Position numbers and translations under genes: made by a program. A stretch of 64,000 bases of DNA. Source: Bradyrhizobium zhengyangense (GTDB taxonomy: Bacteria; Pseudomonadota; Alphaproteobacteria; Rhizobiales; Xanthobacteraceae). The stretch covers positions 30,889 to 94,888 of the forward strand of contig NZ_JAKLUA010000023.1 of the NCBI RefSeq assembly GCF_022012435.1, written 5' to 3'. A model generated the notes under the pieces. The model worked only from the letters and a program-made list of their open reading frames with translations. It made no database searches and had not been told where the DNA came from. This document shows positions 52,667 through 60,642 of this stretch, piece by piece. Within the stretch, counting starts at the first letter, position 1. Each line of letters opens with the position of its first letter.

Positions 52667-54925
52667 CTACCCGATCACCCTGCCGAACTTGTTCGACTTG
52701 GGGAAGCCCTTGGGCGGCAGGCGGCCGGCGTCGGCGCGGGTGCCCTGCCACTCCGCAAGCTCCTTCATGGTCGCGGAGAATTCGCGACCCGCGGAGTCCC
52801 TCCAGGTGAGGCCAGCCTTGGCCTCGAAGACAGCGACGTCGGAGAGGCCGCCGTCCTTGTACTTCTGCAAGCGCACGCCACGGCCGCGTGCCATCTCCGG
52901 CACCTGGTCAAGCGGGAAGATCAGCATCTTGCGGTTCTCGCCGATGACCGCAACGGTGTCGCCGATCACCTCTGTGACCGTGCGCGCCTCGTTCGGCATA
53001 TCGACATTAAGGACCTGCTTGCCCTTCTTGGTGGTGCCGACGCAATCGTCCTCGTTGACGACAAAGCCCTGGCCTTCGTGGCTCGCGACCAGGAATTTGC
53101 GACCGCCCTTGTTGACGAACAGCGCAACAGGCGCCGCCTCCTGCTCGAGGTCGATGAACAGGCGGATCGGCTCGCCGTGACCGCGGCCGCCCGGCAGCTT
53201 CGCAACATCGAGCGAATAGAACTTGCCGTTGGTGGCGAACAGCAAGAGCTTCGACGTGGTCTCGGCAAAGAAGGCGAAGCCGAGCTTGTCGTCCTGCTTG
53301 AAGGCCAGGCCCGAGAGATCCTCGACATGACCCTTCATGGTGCGGATCCAGCCCTTGTCGGAGACGACGACCGTCACCGGCTCGCGCTCGACGAGGGCTT
53401 CCTCCATCGCGGCGAGATCGTGCTCGGGCGCGTCGGCAAAAGTGGTGCGGCGCTTGCCGAGCGGCGTCTTCGGCCCGAACATGTCGCGGACCTTGCCGAC
53501 CTGCTCACTGACCTTCTTCCACTGCTCGGGCTCGGACGCGAGCACCGCGTTGATGCCCTTGAGCTCGGCGCGAAGGTTCTTGTCCTCGGTGCGGATCTCC
53601 ATTTCCTCGAGCTTGCGCAAGGAGCGCAGGCGCATGTTGAGGATGGCTTCGGCCTGCACCTCGGTGAGCTTGAACTCCTTCATCAAGGCGGGCTTCGGCT
53701 CATCCTCGGTGCGGATGATCTTGATCACCTTGTCGATATTCAGATAGGCGATCAGGAAGCCGCCGAGGACTTCCAGGCGGTGCTCGATCTGCGCCTTGCG
53801 GTAATTGCTGCGGCGGATCAGCACATCGCGCAGATGGTCGAGCCATTCGCGCAGGCACTCCGCGAGCCCCACCACTTTAGGGACGCGGCCCTTGATCAGC
53901 ACGTTGAGGTTCAGCGGAATCTTGTTTTCAAGCTCTGTCAGCCGGAACAACGATTCCATCATCAGCGCCGGATCGACGTTCTTCGACTTCGGCTCGATCA
54001 CGATGCGGACGTCTTCGGCCGACTCGTCCCTGATGTCGCCGACCAGCGGCAGCTTCTTCTGGTCCAGCAGCTCGGCGACCTTCTCGATCAGGCGCGACTT
54101 CTGCACCAGGAAGGGGATTTCGGTGACGACGACGGCCCAGGTGCCGCGATTGCCCTCCTCCTGTTCCCAACGGGCGCGAACGCGGAAGGAGCCTCGACCC
54201 GTGGTATAGGCTTCAGCAATGGCCTGCTTGGAATCGACGCAGATGCCGCCGGTCGGAAAATCGGGCCCCTTGACCCATTTCATCAGCGCCTTGGACTTCG
54301 CGTCGGGCTTCTCGATCAGATGCAGCGCGGCGTCGCAGAGTTCGGCAGCATTGTGCGGCGGGATCGAGGTCGCCATGCCGACCGCGATACCCTGCGCGCC
54401 GTTGGCGAGCAGGTTCGGGAAGCCGCCGGGCAGCACCACCGGCTCCTTGGACTGGCCATCATAGTTGGGACGGAACTCGACGCCGTCCTCGTCGATGCCC
54501 TCGAGCAGAAGCCGCGCGACGTCGGTCATGCGCGCTTCGGTGTAGCGGTAGGCGGCCGGATTATCGCCGTCGATATTGCCGAAATTGCCCTGGCCGTCGA
54601 CCAGCGGGTAGCGCGAGGAGAAGTCCTGCGCCAGACGCACCATGGCGTCGTAGATGGCCTGGTCGCCATGCGGATGGAACGAGCCCATCACGTCGCCGAC
54701 GATCTTGGCGGATTTTTTGAACGGTGTGCCCGGGTCCAACCTGAGCAGGCGCATGCCGTAAAGGATGCGCCGGTGGACAGGCTTCAGGCCGTCGCGCGCG
54801 TCGGGCAGCGCGCGATGCATGATGGTGGAGAGCGCATACGCAAGATAGCGCTCTTCCAGCGCTTCCTGCAGCCGGACCTCATGAATTTCGGCCGGTTCTT
54901 CCGGCGGAACGATTCGTTTTCCCAT
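52667..54925 (-). CDS. parC: DNA topoisomerase IV subunit A
   Basis: Protein of 752 residues. LAYALSTIMHRALPDARDGLKPVHRRILYGM, VGDVMGSFHPHGDQAIYDAM and the catalytic Tyr128 in AAYRYTEARM, then the long coiled-coil arm and a C-terminal beta-pinwheel. The subunit decatenates daughter chromosomes with ParE. In the quinolone-determining region the usual Ser80 is Gln89 and Glu84 is Asp93. The size and the single A subunit form (ParC rather than GyrA; no GyrA-box QRRGGKG seen) support the name. Confidence 0.96.
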   Translation of the reverse strand: MGKRIVPPEEPAEIHEVRLQEALEERYLAYALSTIMHRALPDARDGLKPVHRRILYGMRLLRLDPGTPFKKSAKIVGDVMGSFHPHGDQAIYDAMVRLAQDFSSRYPLVDGQGNFGNIDGDNPAAYRYTEARMTDVARLLLEGIDEDGVEFRPNYDGQSKEPVVLPGGFPNLLANGAQGIAVGMATSIPPHNAAELCDAALHLIEKPDAKSKALMKWVKGPDFPTGGICVDSKQAIAEAYTTGRGSFRVRARWEQEEGNRGTWAVVVTEIPFLVQKSRLIEKVAELLDQKKLPLVGDIRDESAEDVRIVIEPKSKNVDPALMMESLFRLTELENKIPLNLNVLIKGRVPKVVGLAECLREWLDHLRDVLIRRSNYRKAQIEHRLEVLGGFLIAYLNIDKVIKIIRTEDEPKPALMKEFKLTEVQAEAILNMRLRSLRKLEEMEIRTEDKNLRAELKGINAVLASEPEQWKKVSEQVGKVRDMFGPKTPLGKRRTTFADAPEHDLAAMEEALVEREPVTVVVSDKGWIRTMKGHVEDLSGLAFKQDDKLGFAFFAETTSKLLLFATNGKFYSLDVAKLPGGRGHGEPIRLFIDLEQEAAPVALFVNKGGRKFLVASHEGQGFVVNEDDCVGTTKKGKQVLNVDMPNEARTVTEVIGDTVAVIGENRKMLIFPLDQVPEMARGRGVRLQKYKDGGLSDVAVFEAKAGLTWRDSAGREFSATMKELAEWQGTRADAGRLPPKGFPKSNKFGRVIG

Positions 54926-54985
54926 GCCGCCCGGTTAAACCGTGGAAGCGAATCGGGCAAGGATGGAGTGGTTCCCTGTGGGCTT

Positions 54986-55264
54986 CTACTGCCCTGCCCA
55001 GCCTGCCGTCACGGTCGGCTGGACCTTGGCCGGAGGCGTCGCCGGCATGTTGGCGACGCAGCGGCGGGCCGCCTCGATCTCGGCGTCGGTTGCGCCATGG
55101 GACCGCGCCCATGTCTCTGCCGCCGCAGCGGAATATTTCGCCACATAGTACCGAACAACGGTGCAGGAGGCCCGCCGAAATACCCCCGGTTGCGGCTCAC
55201 CGGCCATGGCATCGGGCGCAATCGCGAGCAGCGCTGCGGTCAGCGCGAATCCCCTGATCAACAT
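54986..55264 (-). CDS. Small secreted hypothetical protein
   Basis: Protein of 92 residues with a signal peptide (MLIRGFALTAALLAIAPDAMA, cleaved before GEPQ). The mature part reads RRASCTVVRYYVAKYSAAAA, TWARSHGATDAEIEAARRCV and a C-terminal GWAGQ; the two Cys may pair. It lies 60 bases upstream of parC on the same strand. I do not recognise a family, but similar secreted proteins with this TDAEIEAARRC helix are common in bradyrhizobia. Confidence 0.75.
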   Translation of the reverse strand: MLIRGFALTAALLAIAPDAMAGEPQPGVFRRASCTVVRYYVAKYSAAAAETWARSHGATDAEIEAARRCVANMPATPPAKVQPTVTAGWAGQ

Positions 55265-55389
55265 TTGGCTTGTCCCCGTTGTGGAACCTGCGGGGCCAAC
55301 TCAAACACCCCGGTTTCGTTCCGGAGAAACACCATGTTCTGCGGCAAGGCAGACAAGCGGTCGGTTCATGGCGCTGGGAGCGCACCCAT

Positions 55390-56142
55390 TTATGGCGCGG
55401 GAAGCGCCGCCTTGGCCTGCTGCCGGGTCAGGGCGTTAATGAAGCCGGCCCGCGCGTCGGAATGACCCTGCCCGCGCGGCTCCAGCACATGGCGCAGCAG
55501 GAACAGACCGGTCAGCCGAAAGCCGTCCTGGAGATCCTCGTCGGTAAGGTCGTGCGCAGCTTCGCCACGGCGCAGGAACGGCGGCAGCCGAAGCAGCCGG
55601 TCGCGCCACGGCTCGCCCGCGCCGCGCGAGACCGCGCCGCCCGATTTCGGCGAAACATAGATCAGATCCGTGGTCTCCCCGGTCACCGCGCAGTTTTCGA
55701 GTGCCAGCCCAAAGCCGAGCTCGGAGAGCATGGCCAGCTCGAAATGGATGAGATGCACGGCCGCGCTGCCGATGTCGTCGAAATCGTCGAGCGAATGTTC
55801 GAGCAGCCCAAAGATGTCCTCGTGCGGATCGCGCTCGGGCAGCAGCCGCGCAATCGAGGCCAGATGGGTGACGCCGTAGACCCCGTGAGACGATCCCAGC
55901 AGCGTGGCCGCGCGCAGCTTCAATCCCTCGATCGCATAGGTGCCGAGATGCTCGTCGAGCCGCGCCCGCCACACCGCGCTGACGCTGTTGCCGGGCTGCA
56001 AGAGCGGCCGCAGCCGCGAGCTGGCCCCGCCACGCACCAGGCCAAGATGCCGGCCGTGCTGGCGCGTCAACAGTTCGACGATGGCGCTGCTCTCGCCATG
56101 CCGCCGCACGCCCAGCACGATGCCTTCGTCGGTCCACTCCAT
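55390..56142 (-). CDS. recO: DNA repair protein RecO
   Basis: Protein of 250 residues. The OB-fold N-terminus MEWTDEGIVLGVRRHGESSAIVELLTRQHGRHLGLVRGG, then LRPLLQPGNSVSAVWRARL, and the C-terminal helical part with RDRLLRLPPFL. The zinc Cys cluster of classical RecO is not present. It mediates RecFOR loading of RecA. The ATG at 56142 has GGAGG-like bases upstream (TTTCCTCC on the plus strand). Confidence 0.94.
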   Translation of the reverse strand: MEWTDEGIVLGVRRHGESSAIVELLTRQHGRHLGLVRGGASSRLRPLLQPGNSVSAVWRARLDEHLGTYAIEGLKLRAATLLGSSHGVYGVTHLASIARLLPERDPHEDIFGLLEHSLDDFDDIGSAAVHLIHFELAMLSELGFGLALENCAVTGETTDLIYVSPKSGGAVSRGAGEPWRDRLLRLPPFLRRGEAAHDLTDEDLQDGFRLTGLFLLRHVLEPRGQGHSDARAGFINALTRQQAKAALPAP

Positions 56143-56172
56143 GGAGGAAAGCTTACCGCATTTCGAGCTGTC

Positions 56173-56201
56173 GTAGGGTGGGCAAAGCGAAGCGTGCCCA
56201 C
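56173..56201. repeat. Short dispersed repeat GTAGGGTGGGCAAAGCGAAGC…, copy 2
   Basis: Second copy of the element at 38211, placed between recO and the gene at 56219. The arms GTGGGCA and TGCCCAC form an inverted repeat around AAGCGAAGCG. Confidence 0.7.
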
Positions 56202-56218
56202 GCATTTTCGCGATGGAT

Positions 56219-56599
56219 CTAGGCGTTGAACCAGCCCCGGGCATCGCCGGTGAAGGAGAAGTACAGCCCGAACGCCGTCAGCACGCAGGACACGATCTCG
56301 ATGGCGCTGTCGAGTTCGAGGCCGCGCTCGCCGAGGATCTGGCCGAGCGAGATCACCGACAGCACCAGCGCCGCCGCCAGCACCCAGCGCGGCCAGTTCT
56401 TGCGCCAATGCGCAGCCAGCCAGACGAAATAGACCAATAGCAGGATCATCCCGCCAGCGAGCAGCGTCGCCGTCATGATCATCTGCTCAGTCATCTCGAT
56501 GGAGGGCGTGCGGTCCTGCACCGCCACCGACAAGGCGTCCAGCATCAGCGAGGCATAGAGCAGCGCTTCGAAGCGCTGGACGTTACGAGGCACGCTCAT
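56219..56599 (-). CDS. Four-helix membrane hypothetical protein
   Basis: Protein of 126 residues with hydrophobic segments ALLYASLMLDALSVAV, MIMTATLLAGGMILLLVYFVWLAA, RWVLAAALVLSVISLGQIL and IVSCVLTAFGLYFSF. No family recognised; the gene stands between era and recO on the same strand, 21 bases after era, so it is likely in the same transcript. Confidence 0.75.
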   Translation of the reverse strand: MSVPRNVQRFEALLYASLMLDALSVAVQDRTPSIEMTEQMIMTATLLAGGMILLLVYFVWLAAHWRKNWPRWVLAAALVLSVISLGQILGERGLELDSAIEIVSCVLTAFGLYFSFTGDARGWFNA

Positions 56600-56620
56600 C
56601 GGTAGCCGATCTGTTCTTGC

Positions 56621-57547
56621 TTATTCTTTGGGGAATTCCAGGCCCATCTCGCGGTAGCGATCGGGGTCGTCACCCCAGTTCTCGCGCACCTTGACGAACA
56701 GGAACAGATGCACTGGCACGTCCAGGATCTGCATCAGTTCCTTGCGCGAGTCCGCACCGATCGACTTGATGGTGGCGCCGCCCTTGCCTAGCACGATCTT
56801 GCGCTGGCTTTCGCGCTCCACGAAGATCGTCTGCTCGATGCGCACCGACTTGTCCTTGCGCTCCTCCCATTTGTCGGTCTCGACCGTCGACTGGTAGGGC
56901 AATTCCTGATGCAGCTTCTGATAGATTTTTTCGCGCGTGATCTCGGCCGCCAGTTGCCGCATCGGCGCGTCCGACATCTGGTCTTCGGGATAGAGGTATG
57001 GCCCCGGCGGCACCATCTCGGCAAGCGTAGTGCGGATGTCGTCGACACCGTCGCCCGAGATCGCCGCGATCATGAAGGTTTTGACGAACTTCATGCGCTC
57101 GTTGGCGGCCTGCGCCAGCGCCAAGAGTTTCTCGCGCTGGACCAGATCGACCTTGTTGATGACCAGAATCTTGTCGTGATTGACGCTGGCAGCCTTGGCG
57201 AGGATCGCCTCGGCCTCCTCGTCAATACCGGTCTTCGCATCGAGCAGCACGCAGACGAGGTCGGCGTCATGCGCTCCGCTCCAGGCGGTCGAGACCATGG
57301 CGCGGTCGAGCCTTCGCTTGGGCAGGAAGATACCGGGCGTGTCGACCAGGATGATCTGCGCGTTGTTCTCGATCACGATGCCGCGGATCAGCGCACGCGT
57401 GGTCTGCACCTTGCGCGAGACGATCGTGACCTTGGCTCCGACCAGCGCATTGACCAGGGTGGACTTGCCGACATTGGGCGCGCCGATCAGGGCGACGAAA
57501 CCGCAGCGCGTCGCAGGGGGCACCTCGCCGCTTGTTTCAACCGTCAT
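56621..57547 (-). CDS. era: GTPase Era
   Basis: Protein of 308 residues. G1 GAPNVGKSTLVNALVG, G3 DTPGIFLPKRRLD, G4 NKVDLV, and a C-terminal KH domain (IVLGKGGATIKSIGADSRKELM, FLFVKVRENWGDDP). Era helps 30S ribosome assembly at the 16S rRNA 3' end. The ATG at 57547 overlaps the rnc stop by 11 bases; the rnc–era order is standard. Confidence 0.97.
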   Translation of the reverse strand: MTVETSGEVPPATRCGFVALIGAPNVGKSTLVNALVGAKVTIVSRKVQTTRALIRGIVIENNAQIILVDTPGIFLPKRRLDRAMVSTAWSGAHDADLVCVLLDAKTGIDEEAEAILAKAASVNHDKILVINKVDLVQREKLLALAQAANERMKFVKTFMIAAISGDGVDDIRTTLAEMVPPGPYLYPEDQMSDAPMRQLAAEITREKIYQKLHQELPYQSTVETDKWEERKDKSVRIEQTIFVERESQRKIVLGKGGATIKSIGADSRKELMQILDVPVHLFLFVKVRENWGDDPDRYREMGLEFPKE

Positions 57548-58418
57548 TGCCGCCGCCAACGCCTTCACGTTCGATCATGACTGAAGCTGCCACCTTTTCC
57601 GCCGCGCGCTTGCTGCCGCCGATCCCTTCGGCCGGCGCCAGCCCCGGCAGATCGACGGCGACGCGGAACTGCGGATCGTGATGCGGACCGGTGCGCTCGA
57701 CCTCGCGATAGACAGGCGTCGGCAGCCCCTTCCCTTGCGCCCACTCCTGGAGCACGGTCTTGGGATCGCGCAAGGGACGCCGCGGCTTGTGCATGCGCTC
57801 GGTCCAGTTGCGCTTGACGAACTCGTCCGCCGCCGCATGGCCGCCGTCGAGGAAGATGGCGCCGATCACGGCCTCGCAGATGTCGCCGAGGATCGACTTG
57901 CGCAGGCGGGCATCGGCGCTGGAGCCGACCGAGCCGAGCTTGATGTCGTCGAGCAGACCGAGCGACTTGGCGACGTCGGCGCAGCTTTCCTTGCGCACGA
58001 GTTCGGCAAGCCGCTTGGACAACTCGCCCTCATCGGCATTCGGGAAGGCATGATAGAGCATGTCGGAGACGACGAGCCCAAGCACGTGGTCGCCGAGGAA
58101 CTCCAGCCGCTGATAGCTGTCACCGCGCTTGCGCCCGGACTTCAGCGCCGAGACATGCGTGATCGCCTGCATCAGCAGGTTCGGGTCCGAGAAATGGTGG
58201 CCGATGCGGGCCTCGAGCGCCGCGTTCGCATCGGCCGCCGCTTTGGCCTTATCCTTGGTCTTGCTGCTCCGCGTCCGCTTCTTCTTCGCAGGCGTCTTGC
58301 TTTCGGACGCCTTACTCTCGAGAGTCTTGCTCGCAAGCGCCTTGGTTGCAGCTTCGCTCTCAGGAGCGGCTTGCGCCTCGATCGATTGGGTCGCGATGTC
58401 CTTGGCTTCGTCTTTCAT
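57537..58418 (-). CDS. rnc: Ribonuclease III
   Basis: Protein of 293 residues. The RNase III signature RLEFLGDHVLGLVVSDML, the catalytic DICEAVIGAIFLDGG and a C-terminal double-stranded RNA-binding domain (PKTVLQEWAQGKGLP, SKRAAEKVAA). An unusual N-terminal extension of about 65 residues is rich in Ala, Ser, Lys and Glu (ATKALASKTLESKASESK). The enzyme processes rRNA and structured RNAs. Its ATG overlaps the lepB stop (ATGA). Confidence 0.95.
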   Translation of the reverse strand: MKDEAKDIATQSIEAQAAPESEAATKALASKTLESKASESKTPAKKKRTRSSKTKDKAKAAADANAALEARIGHHFSDPNLLMQAITHVSALKSGRKRGDSYQRLEFLGDHVLGLVVSDMLYHAFPNADEGELSKRLAELVRKESCADVAKSLGLLDDIKLGSVGSSADARLRKSILGDICEAVIGAIFLDGGHAAADEFVKRNWTERMHKPRRPLRDPKTVLQEWAQGKGLPTPVYREVERTGPHHDPQFRVAVDLPGLAPAEGIGGSKRAAEKVAASVMIEREGVGGGNDG

Positions 58419-59179
58419 CGGACGATTTTGAAGAAGCGATTCCAGCGCACCGACCACGGCCAGCGCCAGAACATCCAGGCATGCTCGCCTTCGCCGATGG
58501 AGAAGAAGATCATCTGGGCGCGGCCGATCAGATTTTCAGCCGGCACATAGCCGACCTGGCCGAGGAAGCGGCTGTCGGTGGAGTTGTCACGGTTGTCACC
58601 CATCATGAAGAAATGGCCGGGCGGCACGGTATAGACATTGGTGTTGTCCATATAGCCGTTGTCGGCGCAATCGAGCGTCTCGTAGGAGACGCCGTTCGGC
58701 AGCGTTTCCTTCCAGCGCTTCACCCGCGAGATGCCGCCGCCCTCGGAGCCGCAGGGATCCTCGCCGACAAATTCGCTCATACGCTGGCGCTCGACCGGGG
58801 TGTCGTTGATGTAGAGCAGACCGTCCTTCATCTGGATGTGGTCGCCGGGCAGGCCGATCACCCGCTTGATGTAGTCGGTGGTGTCGTCCTTCGGCAAGCG
58901 GAACACGACGATGTCGCCGCGGTGCGGATCCGAGCCCCAGATCCGCCCCGAGAACAGCGGCGGCGAGAACGGGATCGAATAGTGGCTGTAGCCGTAGGAA
59001 TATTTCGAGACGAACAGATAGTCGCCGACCAGCAGCGTTGCCTTCATTGAGCCGGAGGGGATGTTGAACGGCTGAAATAGGAAGGTGCGGATTACCAGCG
59101 CGATCAGGAGAGCATGGATCACGACACGGATCGTTTCGCCGACGCCGCTCTCAGTTTTAGTTCCTGAAGTCACGCTCAT
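58415..59179 (-). CDS. lepB: Signal peptidase I
   Basis: Protein of 254 residues with one N-terminal membrane helix (VIHALLIALVIRTFLF). Catalytic Ser in IPSGSMKATL, catalytic Lys in DYIKRVIGLPGD, and the box E GDNRDNSTDSRFLG. It cleaves secretory signal peptides on the outer side of the inner membrane. The 249-base gap up to acpS is AT-rich near 59385–59415 and probably holds a promoter for lepB–rnc–era. Confidence 0.97.
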   Translation of the reverse strand: MSVTSGTKTESGVGETIRVVIHALLIALVIRTFLFQPFNIPSGSMKATLLVGDYLFVSKYSYGYSHYSIPFSPPLFSGRIWGSDPHRGDIVVFRLPKDDTTDYIKRVIGLPGDHIQMKDGLLYINDTPVERQRMSEFVGEDPCGSEGGGISRVKRWKETLPNGVSYETLDCADNGYMDNTNVYTVPPGHFFMMGDNRDNSTDSRFLGQVGYVPAENLIGRAQMIFFSIGEGEHAWMFWRWPWSVRWNRFFKIVR

Positions 59180-59428
59180 TGCTCTCTCAATTCCGGCCGG
59201 CGATCACAGAACGCCCTCCCCCCGCGAACGGCCCACCGGTTCGCGGCCCAAGGAGATTGTCCTGATTCTGATAGTGAGGGCCAATTCCGGCGTAAAGCCG
59301 AATTCGCCCAGCCTGATTTGCGTCCGCGAACTTTTAGACGGTTGTCGCAGGCCACGCAATCAAGGATCGCATCAAAAACTCGTAAATCATTGATCTTTAA
59401 CACGAATTATAAATTGACCGTTGGGCAT

Positions 59429-59848
59429 TCAGGACTTGGCCAGCGGCACGGCGGAAATGATCACGAACGCCTGCGCCAACGGCCAGTCATCGGTGATCGA
59501 TAGATCGATCTGGGCCTCGAAACCATCAGGCGTCATGGCCTGAAGCCGGGCCAGCGCGCCGCCGGTCAGCCGCATGGACGGCCGCCCTCCGGGCAGATTG
59601 ACCACCCCCATGTCACGCCACCAGACACCCTGCCGGATGCCGGTGCCGAGCGCCTTGGAGCAGGCCTCCTTGGCGGCAAAGCGCTTGGCATAGGTGGCCA
59701 CCACCATCTTCTCGTTCTTGGCCCGCCGCTCCGCCTTGGCGCGCTCGGCCGCGGTGAAGATGCGATCGAGGAAACGCTCGCCATGACGCTCGATCACCTT
59801 GGCCACGCGGGTGATGTCAATCAAGTCGGAGCCGATGCCGATGATCAT
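59429..59848 (-). CDS. acpS: Holo-ACP synthase
   Basis: Protein of 139 residues. MIIGIGSDLIDITRVAKVIE and RFAAKEACSKALGTGI (Mg-binding Asp and Glu) define AcpS. It attaches phosphopantetheine to carrier proteins, including FabH-pathway AcpP and possibly the orphan carrier protein at 19976. The start overlaps the pdxJ stop by 4 bases. Confidence 0.95.
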   Translation of the reverse strand: MIIGIGSDLIDITRVAKVIERHGERFLDRIFTAAERAKAERRAKNEKMVVATYAKRFAAKEACSKALGTGIRQGVWWRDMGVVNLPGGRPSMRLTGGALARLQAMTPDGFEAQIDLSITDDWPLAQAFVIISAVPLAKS

Positions 59849-60609
59849 GCCCGGCTCCGGCCGCGATCCATCGCCGCGCGCATCTTGCGCACCGTCTCGG
59901 CAAGACCGACGAACAGCGCCTCGCCGATCATGTAGTAGCCGATATTGAGCTCCATGATCTCGGGCAGCGCCGCGATCTTCTCCGCCGTCGCGTAGTCGAG
60001 CCCATGCCCAGCATGGACCTCGAGGCCCGCGTCCTTCGCCAGTTTCACGCCCGCCACGATCCGCTGCCATTCGGCCTCGGCCTTGTCGGTGTGGCCGTCG
60101 GTGACGGCATCGCACCAGGCCCCGGTGTGGATCTCGATCATAGGCGCGCGCAACCGTGCCGCCATCGCGATCTGCGCGGGATCGGCGGCGATGAACAGCG
60201 AAACCCGGATGCCGGCATCGTTCAGCCGAGCGATGTAGGGCGCGAGCGCATTGTGCTGGCCAACCACATCTAGCCCGCCTTCGGTCGTCACCTCCTGGCG
60301 CCGCTCCGGCACCAGGCACACCGCATGCGGCTTGGTGGCGAGCGAGATCCGCATCATGTCGTCGGTCGCTGCCATCTCGAAGTTCAGCGGCTTGGAGATC
60401 TCGGCCTTCAGCCGCGCCATGTCCTCGTCGCGGATGTGCCGGCGGTCCTCGCGCAAATGCGCCGTGATGCCGTCGGCGCCGGCCTCGATCGCCAGCAGCG
60501 CGGCGCGGACCGGATCGGGATGACGTCCGCCGCGGGCGTTACGGACGGTCGCGACGTGATCGATATTAACGCCGAGGCGGAGCGGAGATGCAGGCATTTC
60601 AGGACTCAC
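59845..60609 (-). CDS. pdxJ: Pyridoxine 5'-phosphate synthase
   Basis: Protein of 254 residues: LRLGVNIDHVATVRNARGG, GITAHLREDRRHI, NFEMAATDDM, VCLVPERRQEVTTEGGLDV and EVHAGHGLDY. It makes pyridoxine phosphate from deoxyxylulose phosphate and aminoacetone phosphate. An alternative ATG four codons in is possible. The pdxJ–acpS pair is standard. Confidence 0.96.
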   Translation of the reverse strand: MSPEMPASPLRLGVNIDHVATVRNARGGRHPDPVRAALLAIEAGADGITAHLREDRRHIRDEDMARLKAEISKPLNFEMAATDDMMRISLATKPHAVCLVPERRQEVTTEGGLDVVGQHNALAPYIARLNDAGIRVSLFIAADPAQIAMAARLRAPMIEIHTGAWCDAVTDGHTDKAEAEWQRIVAGVKLAKDAGLEVHAGHGLDYATAEKIAALPEIMELNIGYYMIGEALFVGLAETVRKMRAAMDRGRSRA

Positions 60610-60642
60610 GAGATCGGAGCAACAGGCGACGACGACAGGCGC

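Noticed and set aside
52637..55465. A 942-residue plus-strand open frame
   Set aside because: It is antisense to parC; the parC protein is complete with all its motifs.
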